Shown: positions 32,470 through 39,286 of the stretch, piece after piece
Layout: the number at the start of each line of letters is the position of its first letter
Position numbering within the stretch: position 1 is the stretch's first letter
DNA from: Bacillota bacterium
GTDB lineage: Bacteria; Bacillota; Clostridia; Christensenellales; Borkfalkiaceae
Assembly: GCA_003343995.1 (NCBI GenBank)
Contig: QAKE01000058.1
Span: forward strand, 1 to 64,000
Length of the DNA: 64,000 bases
Direction of reading: 5' to 3'
Notes under the pieces: model-generated
Databases searched by the model: none
Told to the model about the DNA's origin: nothing
What the model saw: the letters and a program-made list of their open reading frames with translations, nothing else
Translations under genes and position numbers: made by a program

Positions 32470-32816
32470 TGGAACTCGTCTGCATCGAATGTCCGCGCGG
32501 CTGTCTGCTGAAGGCGGAAAAAACCGAAAGCGGCGTCATGGTAACGGGAAATTTCTGCCCGAAGGGCAAGGCGTACGCCGAAGCGGAACTGATCGAACCG
32601 CGCCGCGTGATTACGAGCACGGTTCGCGCCGACGGGGCGATGGTTCCCGTAAAAACCGACCGCGCGGTGAAAAAAACGCTGATATTTTCCTTGATGCGGA
32701 AAATCCGCGGGGAAAAACTCTTGAAAAACGTACAAATCGGTGATATAATTATAGAAAACATCGACGGGGAGGGGACGAACGTCGTCGCCGCCGCGCCGTA
32801 CGAAAAACGGGAGTGA
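32469..32816 (+). CDS. DUF1667 protein, small subunit of the glycerol-3-phosphate dehydrogenase module
   Basis: A 115-residue protein with four cysteines in the pattern CIECPRGC and, after ~20 residues, FCPKGKAYA, suited to binding an iron-sulfur cluster. DUF1667 proteins are nearly always encoded with the two preceding oxidoreductases. It is likely an electron-transfer subunit, although direct evidence for this family is scant. It overlaps the upstream gene by one base (TAATG) and is followed 3 bp later by glpP. Confidence 0.85.
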   Translation: MELVCIECPRGCLLKAEKTESGVMVTGNFCPKGKAYAEAELIEPRRVITSTVRADGAMVPVKTDRAVKKTLIFSLMRKIRGEKLLKNVQIGDIIIENIDGEGTNVVAAAPYEKRE

Positions 32817-32819
32817 GTT

Positions 32820-33359
32820 ATGCTCGATCTGGCAAATCCCATCATCGCCGCCGTGCGCAGCGAGGAGGACTATAAAAAGGCAATCGAAAGTTCCGCCGCG
32901 GCGATTTTCATGCTGAAAGCGGAGCTGTTGAGTATTGAACGGCTTATCGCGCTCAAGGGCGGAAAGCAGGTTTACGTGCATATCGATATCGCCGACGGCA
33001 TCGGCAAGGACAGGGAAGGGCTGGAATTCTTAAAGCGCGCGGGCGCGGACGGCATTATCAGCACGAAAAACCATCTTATCGCGTTGGCAAAGGAGAAAAA
33101 TCTTTCCACCGTTCAGCGGTTTTTCATCATCGATTCGGTATCGGTTTCCACCGCGCTCGAAATCGTTTCCGCAACGAAACCCGACTATGCCGAATTGATG
33201 CCGGGCATTCTGCCCAAGGCGGTGAAGAGCTTTGTGGATAAAACAAAAACGAAAATTATTGCCGGCGGGCTTATCGAAAGCAAGGCGGACGTGTTTGCGG
33301 CGCTCTCCGCGGGTGCGGACGGCGTTTCCACCGGTAAAAGCGAACTTTGGGATTTATAA
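32820..33359 (+). CDS. glpP: Glycerol-3-phosphate responsive antiterminator GlpP
   Basis: A 179-residue TIM-barrel-like RNA-binding regulator. Family runs are PIIAAVRSEEDY at the N-terminus, VYVHIDIADGIGKD, GIISTKNHLI and ELMPGILPK, then IIAGGLIESKADV. In Bacillus, GlpP with glycerol 3-phosphate binds leader RNA of glp genes and prevents termination. Here it is the last gene of the mgtC operon, so the hairpin leader at 29.0-29.1 kb is a candidate target for autoregulation. No glpF or glpK is present in the window. Confidence 0.93.
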   Translation: MLDLANPIIAAVRSEEDYKKAIESSAAAIFMLKAELLSIERLIALKGGKQVYVHIDIADGIGKDREGLEFLKRAGADGIISTKNHLIALAKEKNLSTVQRFFIIDSVSVSTALEIVSATKPDYAELMPGILPKAVKSFVDKTKTKIIAGGLIESKADVFAALSAGADGVSTGKSELWDL

Positions 33360-33361
33360 CG

Positions 33362-33399
33362 AAAAGCGCCCCTTTCCAAAACGGAAAGGGGCGCTTTTT
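33362..33399. terminator. Bidirectional terminator between glpP and the O-antigen-ligase-like gene
   Basis: A 16-bp stem (33362-33377 with 33383-33398) with A-tract on the left and T-tract on the right, placed between two convergent gene ends. Confidence 0.93.
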
Positions 33400-33408
33400 A
33401 TCGAAAAA

Positions 33409-34791
33409 TTATTTTTGTGCGTTTTTGAACGGCAGTTTTCTTTCGTTTTGCAGATTGACGCGGTCGGCGGAAAGGATCAGCAAAAAGAGGGGCAGCACGT
33501 AATAGGGAGCGGGCATCAGGCAGTCGATCAAGCCGTAAAGCTCCGTGCCGATCAACGCGAGCATGCCGAAAAAGGAAAAATAATCGGCTTTGGTAAACGT
33601 CTTGTATTTATAGATATTGTGAATGACAAGACCGATAAAGCCGAAAAGTCCCAAGCTGGAAAACGCCTGATAAATGCTGTTGTGGCTCAGCCAAAAACCG
33701 CCGATGACGCCGTTTTGGGAAAGATCGCTATGGTGCATTATCCCCAAGCCGAACAGGGGATTTTCCAAAAAGAACCGAATGCTGTCCGCCCAAACGTGAT
33801 CTCTGCCGAGATTGAAACTGCCGGCGGTTAAAACGGCAAGCACTTCTTCCCAAAGGTTATCGCAAAGGGTAAAACAAATCGCGATGCAAACGAACGCCGC
33901 GGCAACGCATACGAGAAATGAAGCGAGGATTTTTACGCGGTCTTTCCCCTTGGTTGCGAAGACCGCCGCAAGCGCGCAAAACAGCAAAAAGGGCACGAGC
34001 GCGAGGAACGCCGCGCGCGATGCGGTAAGTACCCCCGCAAGGGCAAATAAAAACGCCGCCGCCACGTAGAAAAACGATACGCGGATATGTTTTGCCGCGA
34101 GATAAAAGCAAGCGGGCATGGAAAAGAGTAAAACGGTGATGACGCCGTTATAAACGCCCCAGTTGAGTTTAACGATGTCTTTTACGAATACGACGTCCCA
34201 GAAATGATCGGTCGTCGCCGCAGTGATGAACATCTGCAACGTGACGATGCAACCCATGGCGAACAAAATTTTGAAAACGTATTCGGGCTTGTCGAAGGTG
34301 CTGTTTGCCGCGAGGATAACGAAAAACGCCAGCGCGGGAACGAGGAGCGCGAGCATGGAAATCTGCTCGTAAAAAACCTGATCCGATAAATAATTCGCGG
34401 CAAAACTTCCCGCGACGACGTACGCGACGGCGTAGGGAAAAAGCGCTTTCAGGTTTCCCGTCGGGCGGAAGGATGGCTTGTTTTTCGCGATATAATATAT
34501 CAGCGACAAAACGAAAAGTCCCGCGGACAAAAAGAAAAACCAACCGAATTCAAATTGGCCTTCAATAAAACGAATGGCATAGTAACTCAGCGATACGGGA
34601 ACGAACAGCGGTTTTAAATCGTGCTGCGTAAAGAATATGAACGCGGAAATCAATAAAATCGCCGATAAAATCGCGCCGTTGCCGTCGAGAAAGGAAACGC
34701 CGAGCACGAAAACGGAATATAAAAAGAGAAACGCGTCCGAATTGAGAAATCCGGAAACCATTTCGCTCATTTTTTGTTTCGTCAAAGGCAT
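33409..34791 (-). CDS. O-antigen ligase/polymerase-like membrane protein
   Basis: A 460-residue protein with eleven or twelve hydrophobic segments and one larger outside loop near residues 320-370. The loop holds FNLGRDHVWADSIRFFLENPLFGLGIMHH, resembling the Wzy_C pattern (R..W.......PL.G.G) of O-antigen ligases and polymerases. It likely joins or polymerises a lipid-linked glycan on the outer face of the membrane, for cell-wall polysaccharide or lipoglycan. The start is near GAGGAAACG. It is monocistronic on the minus strand. Confidence 0.82.
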   Translation of the reverse strand: MPLTKQKMSEMVSGFLNSDAFLFLYSVFVLGVSFLDGNGAILSAILLISAFIFFTQHDLKPLFVPVSLSYYAIRFIEGQFEFGWFFFLSAGLFVLSLIYYIAKNKPSFRPTGNLKALFPYAVAYVVAGSFAANYLSDQVFYEQISMLALLVPALAFFVILAANSTFDKPEYVFKILFAMGCIVTLQMFITAATTDHFWDVVFVKDIVKLNWGVYNGVITVLLFSMPACFYLAAKHIRVSFFYVAAAFLFALAGVLTASRAAFLALVPFLLFCALAAVFATKGKDRVKILASFLVCVAAAFVCIAICFTLCDNLWEEVLAVLTAGSFNLGRDHVWADSIRFFLENPLFGLGIMHHSDLSQNGVIGGFWLSHNSIYQAFSSLGLFGFIGLVIHNIYKYKTFTKADYFSFFGMLALIGTELYGLIDCLMPAPYYVLPLFLLILSADRVNLQNERKLPFKNAQK

Positions 34792-34961
34792 ATCGTTTCC
34801 TCTTTTTCACCGCTTGAAAACGGTGTCCGATAGCGCCGGAAACCTTACGGCAACCGACGATAAGACAATAGTATTTATATTTTATCACAAATACCTTCAA
34901 AAGTAAATCAAAACGGATAAAAAGAATAAAAATCGGCGTTTTGCCGCGAAAAACGGTAATA

Positions 34962-34991
34962 TGCATACTTTTTGCGCTAATCTGCATACTT
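34962..34991 (+). promoter_or_regulatory. Possible sigma-G-type promoter, or direct repeats, before the VanW gene
   Basis: TGCATACTT occurs twice (34962-34970 and 34983-34991), 21 bp apart. Read as a promoter, GCATA (34963-34967), 17 bp, CATACTT (34985-34991) resembles forespore sigma-G sites. The -10 region ends 5-6 nt before the ATG at 34997, which has no ribosome site. Confidence 0.4.
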
Positions 34992-34996
34992 ATGGT

Positions 34997-35875
34997 ATGA
35001 AAAAATTATCCATTGCGGCGTTTGTTTTCGGATTGCTGTTTCTCTCGGGTACGACGGGCGTCGCTTACGCCATGCCGTTTTACGGTTTAGACCCGAAACC
35101 GTTGGTTTTACGGGCGGAATTTTCCACGTCGTACGCGTCGTCGGGAGAAGAGCGCAAACATAACGTCGCGTTGGCGGCGAAGGCGCTGGACAACGCCCTC
35201 ATCGCGCCGGACGAGGAATTTTCCTTTAACGCGCGCGTGGGCGAACGCACCGCCGCACGGGGCTATAAAGTTGCGAAAATCATCGTCGACGGCAAATTTA
35301 CCGAAGGCGTTGGCGGCGGCGTCTGTCAGGTTTCCACAACGCTTTATAACGCCGCGCTGCTCGCGGGGCTGCGCGTTACCGAGTGTCATCCGCATAGCCT
35401 GCGGGTGGGGTACGTCAATCCCAGCGCGGACGCCATGGTCAATTATTACTTTGCCGATCTGCGGTTTGTCAACGACACAAAAAACCCCGTCTATTTAAAG
35501 ACGAAGGCGGACGGTTCGCGGCTCACCGTGCAAGTTTACGGCGAGGAGATGAAGGGCAGAATCGAGCTTTTGAGCAAGGTCGTGGGGGAAATCGCGCCGA
35601 AGGAAAACGTCGTCGTCGATACCGCGGGGGAATATCCCGATCTGTTGAAGGGCGAGCGCAAAATCGTGCGTTACGGCAAGGCGGGCGTGAAAAGCGAGGG
35701 CTTTGTACTCCGATACTCGGAAAACGGCAAACTGATCGGAAAAACGCGGGTGAGGAAAGATCGCTATCTGCCCATCGATTTCATCATCGCGGAAGGCACC
35801 GCCGAACCGCCGGAATTGCCCGATCTGCCGCAAATCGAAATCGATACGGAAGAGATCGGAGGGGGCGCGGCATGA
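34997..35875 (+). CDS. VanW-family secreted or anchored protein
   Basis: A 292-residue protein with an N-terminal signal segment (KKLSIAAFVFGLLFLSGTTG, then AYAMP) and a VanW domain from ~60 to ~190: FSFNARVGERTAARGYK, GGGVCQVSTTLYNAALLAGL and ECHPHSLRVGYV. VanW domains occur in vancomycin clusters and widely in spore formers; the function is unknown, though the fold suggests a cell-wall role. The C-terminal ~100 residues resemble a G5-like beta region with an acidic tail. It overlaps the cardiolipin synthase gene by 4 bp. The start is chosen at the signal peptide; no Shine-Dalgarno is visible. Confidence 0.87.
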   Translation: MKKLSIAAFVFGLLFLSGTTGVAYAMPFYGLDPKPLVLRAEFSTSYASSGEERKHNVALAAKALDNALIAPDEEFSFNARVGERTAARGYKVAKIIVDGKFTEGVGGGVCQVSTTLYNAALLAGLRVTECHPHSLRVGYVNPSADAMVNYYFADLRFVNDTKNPVYLKTKADGSRLTVQVYGEEMKGRIELLSKVVGEIAPKENVVVDTAGEYPDLLKGERKIVRYGKAGVKSEGFVLRYSENGKLIGKTRVRKDRYLPIDFIIAEGTAEPPELPDLPQIEIDTEEIGGGAA

Positions 35876-37263
35876 AAATTCTTTCCGTCGTCGCGCTCGC
35901 GCTCCAACTCGTCATCGTCATAGCGCTGTCCTTTTGGCTGAGTCATTGGGTATGGCTTGCGCTCCTCTTTCGCGGGGCGGGCATGCTTTTATGCGCATAT
36001 ATTCTCGACAGCGGCATGAATTCCACCTACAAAACCCTTTACGCGCTGCTGCTCAGCGCGTTTCCGCTGCTCGGCATCGTCGCGTATATCGTCATGCGCG
36101 CGGGCGGACGGGCGAAAAAGAGCGTGCCGAAAGCGCAGGCGGAGCCTTCCAAAACCGGCGGCTACGCGGCGGCAAAACTCGGCGGCAAGTGCGGTACGGC
36201 GGAGGGCGCGGAATATATCGAAAGCGGTAAAAAGTTTTTTTCCATGCTGTTAAAGGACATCCGATCGGCGAAAAAGTTCGTGTTGCTGCAATTTTACATC
36301 GTGAAACAAGGGGAGCTTCTCGACGAGCTTTTCACCGCGCTCGGCGGCTGCGCGGGACGCGGCGTAAAGGTAAAATTTGCCTTCGATTCCTTCGGCGCGT
36401 TCCGCTCTGAAAAGGAACTCAAAGCCCTCTGCGAAAAAAACAGGGTGGAATATCGCGTGTTCAATAAAATCGGCTGGGTTTTGAGCGGCGGCATCAACCG
36501 CCGCAATCACGGCAAATGCGCCGTTATCGACGGAAAAATCGCTTACGTCGGCGGCGTGAACGTCGGCGACGAATACGTGGGGAAGACCGAGCGTTTCGGC
36601 GTATGGAAGGACGGCGGCATCCGTTTTTGCGGCGGCGCGGTGGACGGCGTTACGGAGGCGTTTTTCGCCGCGTATAATTTCCGCCGCAGAAAAAAAGAAA
36701 GCCCCGAACCCTTTTATCGCAAAAAGGAGGACGTTTTGGAAAACGGCGAATTTCTGAACGCCTTTTTTTCCGTTCCGACGGGGGAGGAAAGCCACCTCGC
36801 GGAGGTATATAAAACGGCGATATACAACGCGAAAAAAAGCGTAACGATTTCCACGCCCTATCTCATTCCCGACGAAGGGGTGACGGGCGCGCTCATCTCG
36901 GCGGCGGAGCGCGGGGTGAAGGTGCAAATCGTCATTCCTGCGATACCCGATAAGCGCGCGGTGTACGAGGTGACGCTTGCAATCGCGGAAAAGCTGAAAG
37001 CGCACGGCGTTTCGGTGCTGAAATTCAACGCGGGATTTCTGCATTCCAAAAACACGATTATAGACGGCAAATATCTGCTTTGCGGTTCGGGAAACATGGA
37101 TTACCGCAGTTTATATCTGCATTACGAAATCGGCGTGTTCGGCAAATGCCGGCGTCTGGCGGCGGACGCGGAAAAGGACGTGCTGAACGGCGCGGTGGAA
37201 TACGCGGGCTACGCGCCCACCTTAAAGGCGCGCGCCTTTAAGATTTTCGCGCCGTTTATGTGA
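35872..37263 (+). CDS. cls: Cardiolipin synthase (phospholipase D family)
   Basis: A 463-residue membrane enzyme that joins phosphatidylglycerols into cardiolipin. Two N-terminal hydrophobic segments (~1-22, ~30-48, perhaps a third to 75) precede two PLD domains with intact HKD motifs: NHGKCAVIDG around residue 210 and LHSKNTIIDG around residue 390, each followed by GGVN or GSGNMD. The length is that of bacterial Cls. The ATG lies in the end of the VanW gene (ATGA overlap), so the two are co-translated. Confidence 0.94.
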   Translation: MKILSVVALALQLVIVIALSFWLSHWVWLALLFRGAGMLLCAYILDSGMNSTYKTLYALLLSAFPLLGIVAYIVMRAGGRAKKSVPKAQAEPSKTGGYAAAKLGGKCGTAEGAEYIESGKKFFSMLLKDIRSAKKFVLLQFYIVKQGELLDELFTALGGCAGRGVKVKFAFDSFGAFRSEKELKALCEKNRVEYRVFNKIGWVLSGGINRRNHGKCAVIDGKIAYVGGVNVGDEYVGKTERFGVWKDGGIRFCGGAVDGVTEAFFAAYNFRRRKKESPEPFYRKKEDVLENGEFLNAFFSVPTGEESHLAEVYKTAIYNAKKSVTISTPYLIPDEGVTGALISAAERGVKVQIVIPAIPDKRAVYEVTLAIAEKLKAHGVSVLKFNAGFLHSKNTIIDGKYLLCGSGNMDYRSLYLHYEIGVFGKCRRLAADAEKDVLNGAVEYAGYAPTLKARAFKIFAPFM

Positions 37264-37301
37264 CAGAATATTTAAGTCCGATACTTCGCGCGAACCTTTG
37301 C

Positions 37302-37330
37302 TTGACGAATTTGCGTATAAATGGTATACT
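37302..37330 (+). promoter_or_regulatory. Sigma-A promoter of the exonuclease-BRCT gene
   Basis: TTGACG (37302-37307), 17-bp spacer, TATACT (37325-37330). Confidence 0.75.
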
Positions 37331-37359
37331 GATATTGCCAAAGAAGTACGGAGCTAAAT

Positions 37360-38472
37360 ATGAAGATTTTATCCTTCGATATCGAAAGTTGTACGGGAAG
37401 TCCTTCGGACGCGAGCCTTTGCAGTTTCGGTTATTGTTTTTCAGAAGATTTTGAGGTGCTCGATAAAAAGGATATCCTCGTAAACCCCCTGCCGAAAAAA
37501 TTTCGGCTCGGAAAAAAAGGGGAGGAGGCGCGGATCAAACTCGCCTACGAAGAGGAAGAATTTCGCCGTTCGCCGCGTTTTTCCAAGGTGTATAACGACA
37601 TCAAACGGCTGTTTTTAAAAGCCGATTTGTGCATCGGTTTTGCCGTGGGGAACGACGTGCGCTACCTCAACAACGCCTGTCAGGCGTTTCGCCTGCCCCT
37701 TATCGAATACCGTTTTTGCGATATACAGATGCTTGCCGGTTTTATCGACGAGGAAAACAAGGGCATGGGGCTGAGCCGTTTGGGAGAAAAGTACGGCATA
37801 GAGTTTTTGGAGCACAAGTCGGACGACGACGCGTACGCTACGCTGATGCTCTTTCAAAAATTGTGCGAAACGTGCGGCAAGACGGCGGCGGGATTTTTGG
37901 AATATTACGAAATCGTGGCGGGCGTAAACGCGAAGGACGGCGTAAAGGGCATGTTTTCGCTGGCGCAGATTTACAACCGCAAAGGGCTGAAACGAAGCAA
38001 GGCGCAAAGCGGAATCCTATTGCACGAATTTCTGCGGGAAATGAAAAACCGCCCGAAGGCGCAGGGGATTTTGCGCGGCAAGCGGGTGTGCTTTTACAGC
38101 GAAATGGAAAAGGACGACATTCTCACCGCCCGCCGGCTGATCAAGCGGATTTACGATCTCGGCGGCAGTTACACCAGCGATCTGACTTCCGCAAATTTGT
38201 ACGTCACGAGCGGCGGCGAGGGCGACGCCCGTTTGAGAAAGCTGAAACGCTTGATCAGCGCGGGACAGCGGGCGAAAATCGTCGGGGAAAAGGAGTTTAT
38301 CGTAAGTCTCGGAGAGGTGGAACAAATCGAATTCGACGACGTTTCCGTGCTGGTGAAGCACGCGCGGGAAAAGGCGGAAAACCGCATGAACAAAGCGCGC
38401 GCGCAAAAGAGCAAGGTGGAAAAATACGGCGAAAAGGCGGGATTTCAAAAAGATTTGGCGAAAAAAGGCTGA
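37360..38472 (+). CDS. DEDD 3'-5' exonuclease with C-terminal BRCT-like domain
   Basis: A 370-residue protein. Residues 1-175 have the DnaQ/RNase T exonuclease fold: first acidic pair in LSFDIES, a middle Asp in IGFAVGNDVRYL, and HKSDDDAYAT giving the His and last Asp of a DEDDh site. Residues ~225-310 resemble a BRCT domain (GKRVCFYSEMEKDDI, LGGSYTSDLTSANLYVTS). The C-terminal ~60 residues are basic and helical. Epsilon-like nuclease plus BRCT suggests DNA repair or trimming, as in DinG/PolC-related exonucleases, but the pathway is unknown. It has its own promoter and terminator. Confidence 0.83.
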   Translation: MKILSFDIESCTGSPSDASLCSFGYCFSEDFEVLDKKDILVNPLPKKFRLGKKGEEARIKLAYEEEEFRRSPRFSKVYNDIKRLFLKADLCIGFAVGNDVRYLNNACQAFRLPLIEYRFCDIQMLAGFIDEENKGMGLSRLGEKYGIEFLEHKSDDDAYATLMLFQKLCETCGKTAAGFLEYYEIVAGVNAKDGVKGMFSLAQIYNRKGLKRSKAQSGILLHEFLREMKNRPKAQGILRGKRVCFYSEMEKDDILTARRLIKRIYDLGGSYTSDLTSANLYVTSGGEGDARLRKLKRLISAGQRAKIVGEKEFIVSLGEVEQIEFDDVSVLVKHAREKAENRMNKARAQKSKVEKYGEKAGFQKDLAKKG

Positions 38473-38499
38473 AAAAGCGGGGAAACACCCCGCTTTTTT
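38472..38499 (+). terminator. Terminator of the exonuclease-BRCT gene
   Basis: AAAAAGCGGGG (38472-38482) pairs with CCCCGCTTTTT (38488-38498) around AAACA, starting on the last base of the stop codon. Confidence 0.88.
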
Positions 38500-38563
38500 C
38501 GCGCCCGCAGGGCGCAGTCTATCGCGAATACATTTAGATAGTTGCGGAACACGTCGATAAAAG

Positions 38564-38587
38564 TCGCTTGAAAAAGCGATTTTTTTA
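38564..38587 (+). terminator. Second terminator-like hairpin before cadC
   Basis: TCGCTT (38564-38569) pairs with AAGCGA (38574-38579) around the tetraloop GAAA, followed by eight T. No gene ends between this and the previous terminator; it may be a backup or end an unseen small RNA. Confidence 0.6.
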
Positions 38588-38606
38588 TTTTTTTGCGTAA
38601 AAACCG

Positions 38607-38635
38607 TTGACAAATTCCGCGGTGCGGCATATAAT
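38607..38635 (+). promoter_or_regulatory. Consensus sigma-A promoter of the cad operon
   Basis: TTGACA (38607-38612), 17-bp spacer, TATAAT (38630-38635). Confidence 0.88.
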
Positions 38636-38642
38636 ACAAATA

Positions 38643-38660
38643 GTTGAATAATTGTTCAAC
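38643..38660 (+). promoter_or_regulatory. CadC/SmtB-type operator
   Basis: GTTGAATAATTGTTCAAC, a perfect palindromic pair of arms (GTTGAA and TTCAAC) around six bases. It sits just after the -10 box, over the transcription start, so bound apo-repressor would block transcription. TGAA-N6-TTCA matches the known ArsR/SmtB operator pattern. Confidence 0.85.
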
Positions 38661-38686
38661 CGTTATTTCAAAAAAGGAGCAAGGCA

Positions 38687-39049
38687 ATGATCGATAAAAA
38701 CGGAACGGAAATCTGCTCGTGCGAACACGTGCACGACGACGTGGTGCGTTCGGTAAATTCCGCCATGGCGACGGAGGACGAATTATATGAAGTTTCCGAA
38801 CTTTTCAAAGTATTCGGCGACAGCACCCGCACGCGGATATTATCGGGCTTGGCGGTCAGCGAAATGTGCGTGTGCGACATCGCTCAGCTGCTGAACATGA
38901 CCAAATCCGCCATTTCCCACCAACTGCGGATTTTGCGGCAGACAAAGCTCGTTAAGGTGCGCAAACAGGGCAAAGAGGTGTATTATTCGCTGGCGGATAA
39001 GCACGTGGAGCTGATTTATCAAATGGCTTTGGATCACGTAAGAGAATAA
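38687..39049 (+). CDS. cadC: ArsR/SmtB-family metal sensor repressor, CadC-like
   Basis: A 120-residue winged-helix repressor with two metal-site signatures. The alpha3N site consists of Cys10 and Cys12 in the N-terminal CSCEHVHDD plus Cys61 and Cys63 in EMCVCDI. The alpha5 site is DKH followed after ten residues by HVRE, matching the DxHx10Hx2E pattern used for zinc. The DNA-reading helix is TKSAISHQLRILR. It should release the palindromic operator upstream when Cd, Pb or Zn binds, inducing itself, the metallochaperone and the ATPase. AAAGGAG precedes the ATG. Confidence 0.93.
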   Translation: MIDKNGTEICSCEHVHDDVVRSVNSAMATEDELYEVSELFKVFGDSTRTRILSGLAVSEMCVCDIAQLLNMTKSAISHQLRILRQTKLVKVRKQGKEVYYSLADKHVELIYQMALDHVRE

Positions 39050-39064
39050 AAAGGAGAAAACGAC

Positions 39065-39283
39065 ATGAAAAAAATCGTAAAAATCGAAAATTTGGACTGC
39101 GCGAACTGCGCGGCGAAGCTGGAACGCGCCCTCAATAAAATCGACGGCGTAAGCGTGAACATCAATTTTATGGCGATGAAAATGGCGCTGGAATGCGCCG
39201 ACGAAAATTACGCCGCCGCGGCGGAGGAGGTGCGCGCCGTCGCCGCGCGCGTCCTGCCGGAATGTTCCTTCAAGGGTTTGTAA
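39065..39283 (+). CDS. Heavy-metal-associated (HMA) domain protein, metallochaperone
   Basis: A 72-residue ferredoxin-like HMA protein with the metal-binding loop LDCANCAAKLE (CxxC). HMA domains usually sit at the N-terminus of the P-type ATPase; here it is a separate gene 3 bp before an ATPase that lacks the domain, so it probably delivers or senses the metal for that pump. AAGGAG precedes its ATG. Confidence 0.9.
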   Translation: MKKIVKIENLDCANCAAKLERALNKIDGVSVNINFMAMKMALECADENYAAAAEEVRAVAARVLPECSFKGL

Positions 39284-39286
39284 AAC

